Assembly (NCBI RefSeq): GCF_001500045.1
Contig: NZ_LQIX01000019.1
Coordinates: 1 to 64,000, forward strand
Source: Mycobacterium sp. GA-1199
Lineage (GTDB): Bacteria > Actinomycetota > Actinomycetes > Mycobacteriales > Mycobacteriaceae
Reading direction: 5' to 3'
Length of the DNA: 64,000 nucleotides
A program made the position numbers and the translations under genes. Below, in pieces: positions 19,918 through 28,064 of the stretch. Within the stretch, counting starts at the first letter, position 1; every line of letters starts with the position of its first letter. A model generated the notes under the pieces. It had not been told where the DNA came from. It saw nothing but the letters and a program-made list of their open reading frames with translations, and searched no databases.

Positions 19918-20727
19918 ATGACAACACTGGGTATCGGACTCGAGGCGCGCCGCCGGCTGGGATCCCGCAGGACCGCGGAGATCGTCGCTGACGAACTTCG
20001 TCGGCAGATCATCGAGGGTGAGCTCGTCGATGGCGACTTGCTTCCGCGGCAGGAAGTGCTCGTCGAGCAGTTCAACGTCAGCCTGGTTTCGCTGCGGGAA
20101 GCGTTGCGGATACTCGAGACTGAGGGGTTGGTCTCGGTGCGGCGCGGTAACCGCGGTGGCGCCGTGGTGCACGCACCGGCCAAGGCCAACGCCGCCTACA
20201 TGCTCGGACTGTTGTTGCAGAGCGACTATGTCCCGCTGGCCGACCTGGGTTCCGCACTTCAGGAACTCGACCCGATGTGTGCGGCGCTGGCTGCGCGGCG
20301 ACCGGATCGGGCGAAGACGCTCGTCCCCAAACTTCGCGAATACAACGCCGCGATGGAGGAGAACATCGAGGACGGTGCGCGATTCACCGAGATCGGCGGG
20401 CAGTTCCACGACGAGATCGTCCGCGGCTGCGGCAATCACACGATGGTCGCGGTGGTCGGCAGCCTCGAGACGCTGTGGACCGGCCACTTGAATTGGTGGG
20501 CCAACGAAACCGCCGCCAAAGGTGAGTATCCGTCGATGAAGCGACGCCGCATCGCGCTGAGCGTGCACACCAAGATCACCGACGCCATCGAGGCCGGAGA
20601 CGCTGAACGGGCTCGCAAACTGGCCGCCAAGCACGTCGCCGACACCCAGACTTACTTGCTGGCCGGTGATCCCGAACAGCGGATCGTCGCCCTCTCACCT
20701 CAGGCGCTGGCGCAGCGTAAGCGTTGA
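19918..20727 (+). CDS. GntR-family transcriptional regulator, FadR subfamily
   Basis: 269 residues, ATG 19918. The N-terminal winged helix-turn-helix spans ~15-85: 'TAEIVADELRRQIIEGELVD', 'LPRQEVLVEQFNVSLVSLRE' and 'ALRILETEGLVSVRRGNRGG', the standard GntR signature. The C-terminal FCD ligand domain contains 'ARFTEIGGQFHDEIVRGCGN' and 'HTKITDAIEAGDAERARKLA', with the FHDEIV and late His residues that usually bind a metal and the acyl or acid ligand. It lies centrally in the catabolic cluster, divergent from the CaiB gene, and is the likely repressor of at least that promoter. Confidence 0.9.
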   Translation: MTTLGIGLEARRRLGSRRTAEIVADELRRQIIEGELVDGDLLPRQEVLVEQFNVSLVSLREALRILETEGLVSVRRGNRGGAVVHAPAKANAAYMLGLLLQSDYVPLADLGSALQELDPMCAALAARRPDRAKTLVPKLREYNAAMEENIEDGARFTEIGGQFHDEIVRGCGNHTMVAVVGSLETLWTGHLNWWANETAAKGEYPSMKRRRIALSVHTKITDAIEAGDAERARKLAAKHVADTQTYLLAGDPEQRIVALSPQALAQRKR

Positions 20728-20747
20728 ACAGCCGCGAAAGGCACTGT

Positions 20748-21473
20748 ATGCGGACGGCTTTGATCACCGGCGGCAGCGGCGGCATCGGTAAGGCGTGCGG
20801 CCGTAAACTCGCCGAACTCGGGTACGACGTCGTACTGACGGCGCGCCGGGAGGCGCCGCTGCGGGCGGCCGCCGAGGAGATCGGTGCGCGCTACGTCGTG
20901 GCCGACGCGAGCCTGCCATCGGGGTTCGGTCCCGCGGTCGAGGCCGCGGGAAGCATCGACCTGCTCGTGCACGCCTCTGGGGTCCTCGGTGGGACCTACG
21001 CGCGCAAGCAGACTTTCGAGCAGTGGCGGGCGACGATGTCGGCGAACCTCGATTCCTGTTTCGTGGTGACGTCGGCCGCGCTGCCGCGGATGCGAGCCGG
21101 TTCCCGGTTCGTGTTCATCTCGTCCTCGGCCGCCCATGAGCCGATGCGGGCCCGCACCGCCTACTCCGCGGCGAAGGCGGGCATGAACGCGTTCGCAGGC
21201 GCGCTGGCGCAGGAGGTCGACCGCGACGGGATCAACGTGCATGTGGTCACCCCCGGCCCGGTCGAAACCGAGATGCTGCAGGATGTGCCGTTCGAGATGT
21301 ACGCGATCCGGGCCGCCGACGTGGCCGACGCCGTGGCCTGGCTCGACACCGTCGACCCGGCGGTCGACGTCCCCGAAATCCGATTGCACGCAATCACGCG
21401 CGGGCCCTTCGCCCGCCCGCCGATCGTTCCGCTCGAGGCGCAACGCCGCGCCGAAATCTCTACAAAGACTTGA
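20748..21473 (+). CDS. short-chain dehydrogenase/reductase
   Basis: 241 residues, ATG 20748 with a gaaagg ribosome-binding site. An in-frame TTG at 20724 overlapping the GntR stop is less likely. Features of classical SDRs: TGGSGGIG cofactor motif at ~7-14, HASG (NNAG-equivalent), catalytic 'ISSSAAHEP' serine and YSAAKAGMN with the Tyr/Lys pair, then 'VTPGPVETEM'. It reduces or oxidises a hydroxyl/ketone with NAD(P)(H). It follows the GntR gene by 20 nt and converges with the amidohydrolase gene (14-nt overlap at the stops). Confidence 0.9.
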   Translation: MRTALITGGSGGIGKACGRKLAELGYDVVLTARREAPLRAAAEEIGARYVVADASLPSGFGPAVEAAGSIDLLVHASGVLGGTYARKQTFEQWRATMSANLDSCFVVTSAALPRMRAGSRFVFISSSAAHEPMRARTAYSAAKAGMNAFAGALAQEVDRDGINVHVVTPGPVETEMLQDVPFEMYAIRAADVADAVAWLDTVDPAVDVPEIRLHAITRGPFARPPIVPLEAQRRAEISTKT

Positions 21474-22590
21474 CCGTCGAGGGCAGCTTGTAGAGCGCGA
21501 TGGCGTTGCCACGCATGATCCGCTCGCGTTGGTCGGCGGGAAAACGGCGGACAGCCCACTCCGGCGAGTCGTAGCTCCAGTGCGGGTAGTCGGTGGAGAA
21601 CATCAGGTTGTCGCCGAGGTCCATCATCTCGAGGTACTCGCGGTAGACACCGACATGGACCTCCTCCACCGGCTGCGTGGTGAAGCGCACGTGTTCTCTC
21701 ACGTACTCGGACGGTCGACGCTTCACGTGTGGCAGATCGGATCTGCGTTGCTCCCAGATGCGGTCCATCCGCCACATCACCGGCATCGCCCAGGTGAAGC
21801 CACCTTCGACGAAAACCACGCGAAGATCCGGATGGCGGTCGAACGCCCCGTCGAAGACCAGGCTCATCAGATGCGATACGTACAGCAGCGGCCAGGACGC
21901 GAAGAAGTCGTGCCAGTGTGCGGGGTTGCCCACGGGATAGATCGGGATCAGTTCGAACGGCGTCTGGCCCATCAGGTGTGTGGCGATGGGTAAGCCGTGC
22001 CGGGCCGCTGCGCGATACAGAGGGTCGAAATGTGGGCTGCCGAAGGGGATTCCGCGAGTCTGCGGCGTCATCAGCACCTCGGCCATGTAGGGGTGCCCCG
22101 CCCAGCGTTCGACTTCGGTGGCGGCGGCGTGCGGATCCTGAGCCGTCACGCTGATCGTTCCGCGCCAGCGACCATGCCAGTTGGCATCGCCCAGCCACAC
22201 CTCGGCCAGCCAGTCGTTGTAGGTTGCCTTGAGGATGTGTTCGGCCTGCGGAAGCTGCGCGTCGCACATCGGTTCCAGCACAGCGATGCTCACGCCGGCG
22301 TCGACCAGCAACTGTTGGGCGGCGAAGTCGGGGTCACTGCCCGGTAAGCCACCGCCGGGCGGGCCGGCGTCGACGCGTAGCGAGTTCGTCTTGTAGGAGT
22401 CGGGCGTGTCGTAGAAATGAGGCACAGGTGAAACGGCGTTTCCCGTCGGCCACAGCGTGTCCCGCCACTTCGGCGGTGCATAGGACTTGAGGGTCTCGGC
22501 CGAGACCGGCATCGGATGGACGTCGGTGTCGACGATCGTGACCGCGACGTCCGCGGCCGCTGCGTGAGGAGCCGATGCGATGGCCGTCAT
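21460..22590 (-). CDS. amidohydrolase-2 family metal-dependent hydrolase/decarboxylase (copy 1)
   Basis: 376 residues, ATG at 22590, overlapping the stop of the next amidohydrolase gene (ATGA). It has the TIM-barrel amidohydrolase_2 layout of ACMSD-like enzymes. N-terminal 'IVDTDVHPMP' stands where DxHxH metal ligands usually occur, with only one clear His. A mid-barrel 'HGLPIATHLMG' follows, then 'PDLRVVFVEGGFTWAMPVMW' and the terminal metal/catalytic Asp motif 'NLMFSTDYPHWSYDSP'. Such enzymes decarboxylate or cleave C-C or C-N bonds with Zn or Mn. It forms a tandem paralogous pair with the following gene. Confidence 0.85.
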   Translation of the reverse strand: MTAIASAPHAAAADVAVTIVDTDVHPMPVSAETLKSYAPPKWRDTLWPTGNAVSPVPHFYDTPDSYKTNSLRVDAGPPGGGLPGSDPDFAAQQLLVDAGVSIAVLEPMCDAQLPQAEHILKATYNDWLAEVWLGDANWHGRWRGTISVTAQDPHAAATEVERWAGHPYMAEVLMTPQTRGIPFGSPHFDPLYRAAARHGLPIATHLMGQTPFELIPIYPVGNPAHWHDFFASWPLLYVSHLMSLVFDGAFDRHPDLRVVFVEGGFTWAMPVMWRMDRIWEQRRSDLPHVKRRPSEYVREHVRFTTQPVEEVHVGVYREYLEMMDLGDNLMFSTDYPHWSYDSPEWAVRRFPADQRERIMRGNAIALYKLPSTVKSL

Positions 22591-23636
22591 GTCACCGCCA
22601 CCTCGGACTCCAGCGCATACAGCTCACTGGCGTTGCGCCACAGCAGGTTGTCGCGTTGAGCCCCGTTGAGGCCGCGCACCGCATCGGCCGGCGTCATCGC
22701 CGACCAGTGTGGATAACTCGAGCCGTACATCACCAGATCCGCCTTGTCGGTGAAGTCCATCCAGCGCGCGGCCTGGCCGGCGGCGGTCGGACCGTCGAAA
22801 GCCGACGTACAGAACCGGACATGGTCGCGTAGGAACTCGCTGGGACGGCGATCGACCCAGGGGGTCTGATCGCGCACCGACATCCAGAACGTGTCCAGCC
22901 GCCACATCAGCGGGGTGAGGACGTCATAACCGCCGTCGGCGAAGACGAACTTCAGGCCGGCGTGCCTGCCGAACGTCCCCTCGATGATCAGCGTCGCCAG
23001 ATGGACGAAACCGTTGAGCGGCATGAACGACGCGTATCCGGGATAGGTGTGTGCGTGCCCGGCGAACGTCGGCGCGTGGTCGACACCGTTACCGCCGTTG
23101 ATGTGCACCGCGACCGGAAGCCCGTGCGCCGCGGCGGCCTCCCAGATCGGCTCGAACATCGGCTTGCCGTACGGCTCACGCGACTGCAGCGGGACACCGA
23201 CCTGAACCATATTCGGATGGTCGGCTAACCGCTCGATCTCGGCGACCGCGCCCCTGACGTCCTCGGGGTTGACCCGGATGGTGCCGCGGAACCGTCCGGT
23301 GCCGTCGGGTTCGAGCCAGCGGTCGAGCAGCCAGTCGTTGACGGCAGCGCAGATGCGGCTGTTGAGCAGATAGTCGGCGATGTTGCCCCTGGTCAACGGG
23401 TTGAGGATCGCGCAGTCCACGCCGTTCTCGTCGAACAGGTGACGTGCCACGACGTCGGGGCTCGATCCCGGATAGCCGTCGCCGTAGAGATCCGGCCGGT
23501 AGTCCCCGCCCGGCGCCTGATACCACTGCTGCTCGACGTCGGGTACCGCACGAAGTTTGTGCGGCTCGGCCAGGTAGCGCCGGATCTCGGCGTTGTAGCG
23601 GAAGTGCGGCTGCACGGATGCGTCGATGACGGTCAT
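22587..23636 (-). CDS. amidohydrolase-2 family protein (copy 2)
   Basis: 349 residues, ATG at 23636, which overlaps the ferredoxin stop by 4 nt. The extension to 24056 is antisense/out of frame to the ferredoxin and is rejected. It shares the barrel signatures of its neighbour: 'AAAHGLPVAVHINGGNGVDH', 'HAGLKFVFADGGYDVLTPLM', 'RPSEFLRDHVRFCTSAFDGP' and 'LVMYGSSYPHWSAMTP'. The last motif has SSYPH where the neighbour has STDYPH, so the conserved Asp before the tyrosine is missing. Its N-terminal 'DASVQPHF' also lacks a full HxH motif. The two proteins may form a heteromeric enzyme in which copy 2 is catalytically altered. This is an inference from motifs. Confidence 0.85.
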   Translation of the reverse strand: MTVIDASVQPHFRYNAEIRRYLAEPHKLRAVPDVEQQWYQAPGGDYRPDLYGDGYPGSSPDVVARHLFDENGVDCAILNPLTRGNIADYLLNSRICAAVNDWLLDRWLEPDGTGRFRGTIRVNPEDVRGAVAEIERLADHPNMVQVGVPLQSREPYGKPMFEPIWEAAAAHGLPVAVHINGGNGVDHAPTFAGHAHTYPGYASFMPLNGFVHLATLIIEGTFGRHAGLKFVFADGGYDVLTPLMWRLDTFWMSVRDQTPWVDRRPSEFLRDHVRFCTSAFDGPTAAGQAARWMDFTDKADLVMYGSSYPHWSAMTPADAVRGLNGAQRDNLLWRNASELYALESEVAVT

Positions 23637-23989
23637 GCGGTCAGGTACACCTGCCCGTCGGCGACATCGACCTCGTAGGTGCGCACGCGTTTCGTCGGGT
23701 CGGCCACGTTGATGCCGGTCGGGATGTCGAATTCCCATTGATGCCAAGGGCATCGGATGATCCGGCCGCTGCGCACATGGCGAACCCGGTCCGGGAGTTC
23801 GGGCGCATACTCGGTCGTGCCCCGGACGTAGCCGGCGCACAGGGGCGCACCCTCGTGAGAGCAGTAGTTGGCGATCGCATATAGGGACCCGTCGATGTTG
23901 TAGACGCCCACGCCGAACTTTCCTGCCTGCACCAACTTCATGCTTCCTGGCGGCAGGTCCTCGATGGCACACACCGCTCGGCGCCGCAT
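23633..23989 (-). CDS. Rieske-type [2Fe-2S] ferredoxin
   Basis: 118 residues from ATG at 23989, which is preceded by gagggg with a 5-nt spacer. GTG at 24007 is an alternative. The cluster ligands are in NYCSHEG and RCPWHQW. The 34-residue interval between the His of the first and the Cys of the second is about twice the usual length and carries an additional charged segment (TTEYAPELPDRVRHVRSG). The protein probably passes electrons to the P450 or Rieske oxygenase. It is the first gene of the amidohydrolase operon and divergent from the second P450. Confidence 0.88.
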   Translation of the reverse strand: MRRRAVCAIEDLPPGSMKLVQAGKFGVGVYNIDGSLYAIANYCSHEGAPLCAGYVRGTTEYAPELPDRVRHVRSGRIIRCPWHQWEFDIPTGINVADPTKRVRTYEVDVADGQVYLTA

Positions 23990-24076
23990 CACGTCCCCTC
24001 GGTTCACCTTGACCTAGGTTACCTAAAATAGTAAAGATAGGCGGGTAGAGCGCCAACCCCGCTGCCGGGAGGCAAG
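23990..24076. promoter_or_regulatory. divergent promoter/operator region with 19-nt motif shared with 16215-16233
   Basis: CCTAAAATAGTAAAGATAG at 24022-24040 is, on the minus strand, the same as the element at 16215-16233 apart from one base. The flanking gcc and ggtcaagg are shared as well. In both places the block lies ~33-35 nt upstream of a start codon in the direction of reading (ferredoxin here, P450 there). The P450 on the plus strand has its own ribosome-binding site, gggagg, at 24067-24072. Confidence 0.6.
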
Positions 24077-25282
24077 GTGACGATCAGCACCCGTCCGGAT
24101 GACCAGACCGTTCCCGATGTGGCGAGCGACCCCTACGCCTTTTTCGAGCGCATGCGCAGAACCGAACCGGTGTGGCGCGGCACCATCATGGACACCTCGA
24201 GCGTGCCGCCGGAACTGCTGCCACCAGAGGAATGGACGCTGTTCGACTTCGACAGCGTGTACAACGCCTTCCGTGACAGCGACGTCTACGGGTCGGAGGT
24301 GTACCACCGCACCATCGAGTTGGTTTTCGGCCCAACGATCCTCGGGATGCACGGCAAGCAGCATCACGACCACCGCAGCCTGGTGGCCAAGGCGTTCCGG
24401 CAGACCGCGCTGGCTCAGTGGGAGCCCGAGGTCATCGTGCCGATCTGCGAGAAGTTGGTCGACGAGTTCATCGACGACGGCGAGGTCGATCTGGTCAAGG
24501 CGGTGACCTTCGAGTTCCCGACCCGCGTCACCGCGGAGTTGCTGGGGCTTCCGCAAGACGACCTGGAGCTGTTCCGCCGCCTCTCACTCGAACTGATCTC
24601 GATCACCGAGGACATCGAGGCCGGGTTGACCGCTTCGGTCGAACTCGGCACGTACTTCCAGGACCAGGTGGACCAGCGGCGCCGCAAGATGACCGACGAC
24701 GTCATCGGCGACCTGGTCGGCGCCGAGATCGACGGTGAACGGCTGACCGACGAGGCGATCATCTCGTTTCTGCGGCTGCTGCTTCCCGCCGGGCTCGAGA
24801 CCACGTACCGGTCGTCGGGCAACCTGCTGTATCTGCTGCTGACGCACCCTGATCAACTCGATGCGGTCCAACGCAACCGCGAGTTGATCCCCGCCGCGTT
24901 CGAGGAGGGATTGCGTTTCGAGACGCCGTTGGTGACGGTTCCGAGGTCCACGACGTGCGACGTGGAGATCCACGGTGTCCCCATACCGCAGGGTGCACAG
25001 GTCAACCTCTGTATCGGTTCGGCGAACCGCGACGAAAAGCGGTGGGACAACGCGAATGTGTTCGACATCCACCGCCCGCGGCGTGCTCACACGTCGTTCG
25101 CCGGTGGGCTGCACAGCTGTCTGGGAATGCATCTGGCCCGAGTGGAGACCCGGGTGATGTTGACCAGCTTGTTCGATCGCGCAACGGATTTCGAGTTACA
25201 GGTCGACGGCGACACCCGGCTCGCCGGCCTGCCGTTCCGCTCCCCCATACATCTTCCGGTCACGTTCCGTCCGACCGGATGA
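24077..25282 (+). CDS. cytochrome P450
   Basis: 401 residues from GTG 24077 with gggagg 4 nt upstream. The I-helix motif 'LPAGLETTYRSSGNLL' provides AGxET. The K-helix contains 'EEGLRFETP' (E-x-x-R). The haem loop 'FAGGLHSCLGMHLARVE' (from Phe341) gives the thiolate Cys348. The overall length is that of soluble class I P450s. It overlaps the downstream alcohol dehydrogenase by 4 nt (ATGA), implying that hydroxylation and subsequent oxidation of the alcohol are coupled. It differs substantially from the other two P450s in the window, so they are not recent duplicates. Confidence 0.93.
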   Translation: MTISTRPDDQTVPDVASDPYAFFERMRRTEPVWRGTIMDTSSVPPELLPPEEWTLFDFDSVYNAFRDSDVYGSEVYHRTIELVFGPTILGMHGKQHHDHRSLVAKAFRQTALAQWEPEVIVPICEKLVDEFIDDGEVDLVKAVTFEFPTRVTAELLGLPQDDLELFRRLSLELISITEDIEAGLTASVELGTYFQDQVDQRRRKMTDDVIGDLVGAEIDGERLTDEAIISFLRLLLPAGLETTYRSSGNLLYLLLTHPDQLDAVQRNRELIPAAFEEGLRFETPLVTVPRSTTCDVEIHGVPIPQGAQVNLCIGSANRDEKRWDNANVFDIHRPRRAHTSFAGGLHSCLGMHLARVETRVMLTSLFDRATDFELQVDGDTRLAGLPFRSPIHLPVTFRPTG

Positions 25283-26436
25283 GGAGCCGGGCGGCGATCC
25301 TGTACGACGTCGGCGGTCCGTGGTCGGTCGAGGACTACGAGTTGGACCCCCCGCGGGCCGGCGAGGTGCTCGTCGAGATGGCCGCCGCCGGATTGTGCCA
25401 CTCCGACGATCACATCCTCAAAGGTGACATGTCGGTGTCCAACGAGGTCGCCCGCCAGTACGGTCTGACGCCGATGTTCCCGATGATCGGCGGCCACGAA
25501 GGCTCCGGTACCGTGGTCGAAATCGGCGACGGTGTAACGGAATTCGAGGTTGGCGATCACGTCGTGATGTCGTTTGTCGCGGTGTGCGGCCGATGCCGCT
25601 GGTGCGCTTCGGGAATGGAGTACCTGTGCGACGAGGGCGCAGGCACCATGGCCCCGGGGATGCCGACCGACCAGACGTTTCGACATCACACCCTCGACGG
25701 GCACCCGCTCGGGCATCTGTCGAAGGTAGGTGCCTTCGCCAGACACACCGTGGTCTCGGTGCACTCGCTGGTCAAGATAGACCCGCACCTACCCCTCGTC
25801 GCGAGCGCGCTGCTGTCCTGCGCTGTCCCGACCGGCTATGGCTCGGCGGCCAACCGGGCCGCTGTGCGTGGCGGTGACACCGTCGTGGTGATCGGGGCGG
25901 GCGGCATCGGAACCGCGGCGATCCAGGGCGCGCGGATCAACGGTGCCGCGCAGATCGTGGCCGTCGATCCCGTCGAGTTCAAACGAAAGGCGGCGCTGCA
26001 GTTCGGTGCCACCCACAGTGTTTCGACGGTCGCCGACGCGCTCGATCTCGTCCGCGACCTCACCGACGGGGTCATGGCGGACAGCGTGGTGGCCGCGCCG
26101 TCGCTGATCGCTGGCGAGGACGTCAACGCCTACCTGAAACTGACTCGCAAGGGCGGGACTTGCGTACTGACCGGGATGACGGCCCAGACGACGCGACGGG
26201 TCACGATCGCGCTGCAGGACTTCATCCTCTGGAACAAGAACCTCGTCGGCACCGTGTTCGGTTCGTGTAATCCGCGAGCCGACATCAGCCGGCTGGCCGG
26301 TCTCTACCAGTCGGGCCTGCTACAGCTCGACGAGATGATCACCCGCACGTACCGGCTGGACGATATCAACACCGCCTACCAGGACCTGCTGAACGGTGAA
26401 ATCATCCGCGGTGTCATCGATTTCGCGCTCGACTAG
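25279..26436 (+). CDS. zinc-dependent alcohol dehydrogenase, NDMA-/mycofactocin-type
   Basis: 385 residues from ATG 25279, within the P450 stop. The long in-frame extension upstream is antisense-like and overlaps the P450 out of frame. Catalytic zinc ligands lie in 'GLCHSDDH' and 'GGHEGSG'. The structural zinc site is CGRCRWCASGMEYLC. The Rossmann motif is 'VVIGAGGIGTAAIQGA'. The sequence 'DQTFRHHTLDGHPLGHLSKV' and the C-terminal pattern resemble the NDMA-dependent alcohol dehydrogenases that hold NAD(H) tightly and rely on the redox peptide mycofactocin as external acceptor. The mycofactocin genes themselves are not in the window. It would oxidise the P450-generated alcohol. Confidence 0.87.
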   Translation: MRSRAAILYDVGGPWSVEDYELDPPRAGEVLVEMAAAGLCHSDDHILKGDMSVSNEVARQYGLTPMFPMIGGHEGSGTVVEIGDGVTEFEVGDHVVMSFVAVCGRCRWCASGMEYLCDEGAGTMAPGMPTDQTFRHHTLDGHPLGHLSKVGAFARHTVVSVHSLVKIDPHLPLVASALLSCAVPTGYGSAANRAAVRGGDTVVVIGAGGIGTAAIQGARINGAAQIVAVDPVEFKRKAALQFGATHSVSTVADALDLVRDLTDGVMADSVVAAPSLIAGEDVNAYLKLTRKGGTCVLTGMTAQTTRRVTIALQDFILWNKNLVGTVFGSCNPRADISRLAGLYQSGLLQLDEMITRTYRLDDINTAYQDLLNGEIIRGVIDFALD

Positions 26437-26480
26437 CGCGCCGGCTGCCGGACCGATGCGCGACGTTCCGGCTGCGGTCG

Positions 26481-26720
26481 CTAGTACTGCCCGAGCGGCC
26501 GGCACAGGTTGGTGATCGGGTTCCAGTATTCGCCGGGCGCGCATGCCAGCGGTGTGGTCGCCACCGGGCCGCGACACACGTTCGCGACCGGATCCCACCA
26601 CTGCCCGCTCGGACAGTTGATCGGTTGAGCCGAGCCGCTTGCCGCCGTGGCGATGGAAAAAGCCGCGATCGGGCCGGCGGCCGCGGCGAGGATCATCCCG
26701 CGAGAAACGATCTTGGTCAT
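26481..26720 (-). CDS. small exported protein with two C-x12-C repeats
   Basis: 79 residues from ATG at 26720. The n-region MTKIVSRG and hydrophobic stretch to about residue 32 form a signal peptide ending near SGSAQP. The mature part consists of two 14-residue repeats, CPSGQWWDPVANVC and CAPGEYWNPITNLC, separated by a short linker. They are similar to chitin-binding-like or PxxYWDP motifs found in several mycobacterial exported peptides. Each repeat probably closes one disulfide loop. The function is unknown. The gene stands alone between the ADH (convergent) and a terminator hairpin. Confidence 0.78.
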   Translation of the reverse strand: MTKIVSRGMILAAAAGPIAAFSIATAASGSAQPINCPSGQWWDPVANVCRGPVATTPLACAPGEYWNPITNLCRPLGQY

Positions 26721-26781
26721 GCGTCGAGCTTGCCCAGAATGGGGCCGCCGCAAACCACCGGGGCCCAAAATCGTCGCTTAG

Positions 26782-26820
26782 CGGGTGGATAGCACGCGCC
26801 AGGTGCGTGCTACCCACCCG
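26782..26820. terminator. long hairpin, terminator of the P450/SDR operon
   Basis: The arms cgggtgg-a-tagcacgc (26782-26797) and gcgtgcta-c-ccacccg (26805-26820) pair over 15 positions, with one mismatch and a 7-nt loop. The hairpin sits between the 3' end of the minus-strand P450 (26841) and the start of the small exported protein gene. Its right side continues as ccacccgttaacgc, a 14-nt string also found at the hairpin 63201-63247. Confidence 0.65.
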
Positions 26821-26840
26821 TTAACGCATTGTCGCCCGCC

Positions 26841-28055
26841 TCAGGGCAATACGACGTCGAGGCGCTCCCAGCCACGGACCGTCGACGTCGGCGCCAGACG
26901 CGCGGTCTCGGTGTCGATGTCCCACTCCGGCCAGCGGTTGAGCAGTTCGTCGAGCGCGACCCGCCCCTCCAACCGGGCGAGGTTGGCGCCCAGGCAGTAG
27001 TGCACCCCTTTGCCGAACGTGATGTGGCTGATGTTGTCGCGGTGGATGTCGAACGTGTCGGGATTGTCGTAGCGGCGCGGATCCCGGTTGGCCGCCCCGA
27101 ACATCAGCAGTATCGCGCTGCCCGCCGGCACGGTCCGCCCGTGCGCCTCGAAATCCCTTGTGACCAAACGCGCCACGTTGTGGCCGGTCGGCTCGTATCG
27201 CAACGTCTCGTCGACCACACGCTGCAGCAATGACCGGTCCTGCACCACTTCGCGGCGCTGACCGGGATGCTCGGCGAGAACTTTGGCCAGCCACCCGATG
27301 AGTCGGCCCGTGGTCTCGTTGCCGGCGCCCGCGACGACCTGCGTGTAATGCAGGACCTCCTTGCGGGTGAGCTTGCGCGTCACGTCGTTCTCGTCGGTGA
27401 ACTCGACGTTGAGAAGGGCGGTCATCAGGTCGTCCGAGGGGTTTTTCGCGCGCCAGTCAACGTATTCGGCGTAGATGCTGCCGTCGGCGATCTTGTCCGC
27501 GCGTACCACCTTCATGGGTGAGCCGGGCTTGGTGCGCAGGCTCGCGTCGTTGGCGTCGCGCACCGACACCTGCTCGGATTCGGGTATGCCGAGCAACATG
27601 CCGATGACGCGCATGGGCATCATCGACGCGAGTTCGGCGATGATGTCGAAGCGATCGGAGCCGACCAGGGGGTTGAGGCAGTTGACGCAGTACTGGCGGA
27701 TCTGGTCCTCGAGCGCGGCCATTCGGCGCGGGGTGAACACCCGCGACATCAAGCCGCGCAGCATGGTGTGAACCGGCGGATCCTCCATCATCATCACGCC
27801 TTTGGGCATCTCGAACTCCGACTGGATGAGTTCGAGGATGTCGCCCCGGCTGTTGGAGAACGTCTGCCAGTCCAGCAGCGCGCGCTCGACGTCCTCGTGG
27901 CGGGACAACGCCCAGAAGTCGTAGGACTGGTTGTAGTAGAGCGGCGCCTCCTCGCGCAGGCGGGCATACGTCGGATACGGGTCCGCGACGATGTCCACCC
28001 GGTACGGGTCGTAGTAAACGGCGCTGCCGTGGGCCTTCTCGTCAACAGCGGTCAT
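26841..28055 (-). CDS. cytochrome P450
   Basis: 404 residues, ATG at 28055 with gggag 5 nt upstream. I-helix 'VVAGAGNETTGRLIGWL', K-helix 'VVDETLRYEP' (ExxR) and haem loop FGKGVHYCLGANLARLE with Cys354 are all intact. The N-terminal 'DPYRVDIVADPYPTYARLRE' is typical of actinobacterial P450s. It is the second gene of a two-gene operon with the mycofactocin-type SDR (9-nt gap), under a probable TetR operator. It hydroxylates a hydrophobic compound, whose product the SDR may oxidise. Confidence 0.93.
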   Translation of the reverse strand: MTAVDEKAHGSAVYYDPYRVDIVADPYPTYARLREEAPLYYNQSYDFWALSRHEDVERALLDWQTFSNSRGDILELIQSEFEMPKGVMMMEDPPVHTMLRGLMSRVFTPRRMAALEDQIRQYCVNCLNPLVGSDRFDIIAELASMMPMRVIGMLLGIPESEQVSVRDANDASLRTKPGSPMKVVRADKIADGSIYAEYVDWRAKNPSDDLMTALLNVEFTDENDVTRKLTRKEVLHYTQVVAGAGNETTGRLIGWLAKVLAEHPGQRREVVQDRSLLQRVVDETLRYEPTGHNVARLVTRDFEAHGRTVPAGSAILLMFGAANRDPRRYDNPDTFDIHRDNISHITFGKGVHYCLGANLARLEGRVALDELLNRWPEWDIDTETARLAPTSTVRGWERLDVVLP

Positions 28056-28064
28056 CGGTTCTCC

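Noticed and set aside
19918..20634. N-terminal extension of the CaiB protein to 20634
   Set aside because: It is antisense to the clear GntR gene and unlike CaiB proteins. A GTG with a ribosome-binding site exists at 19827.
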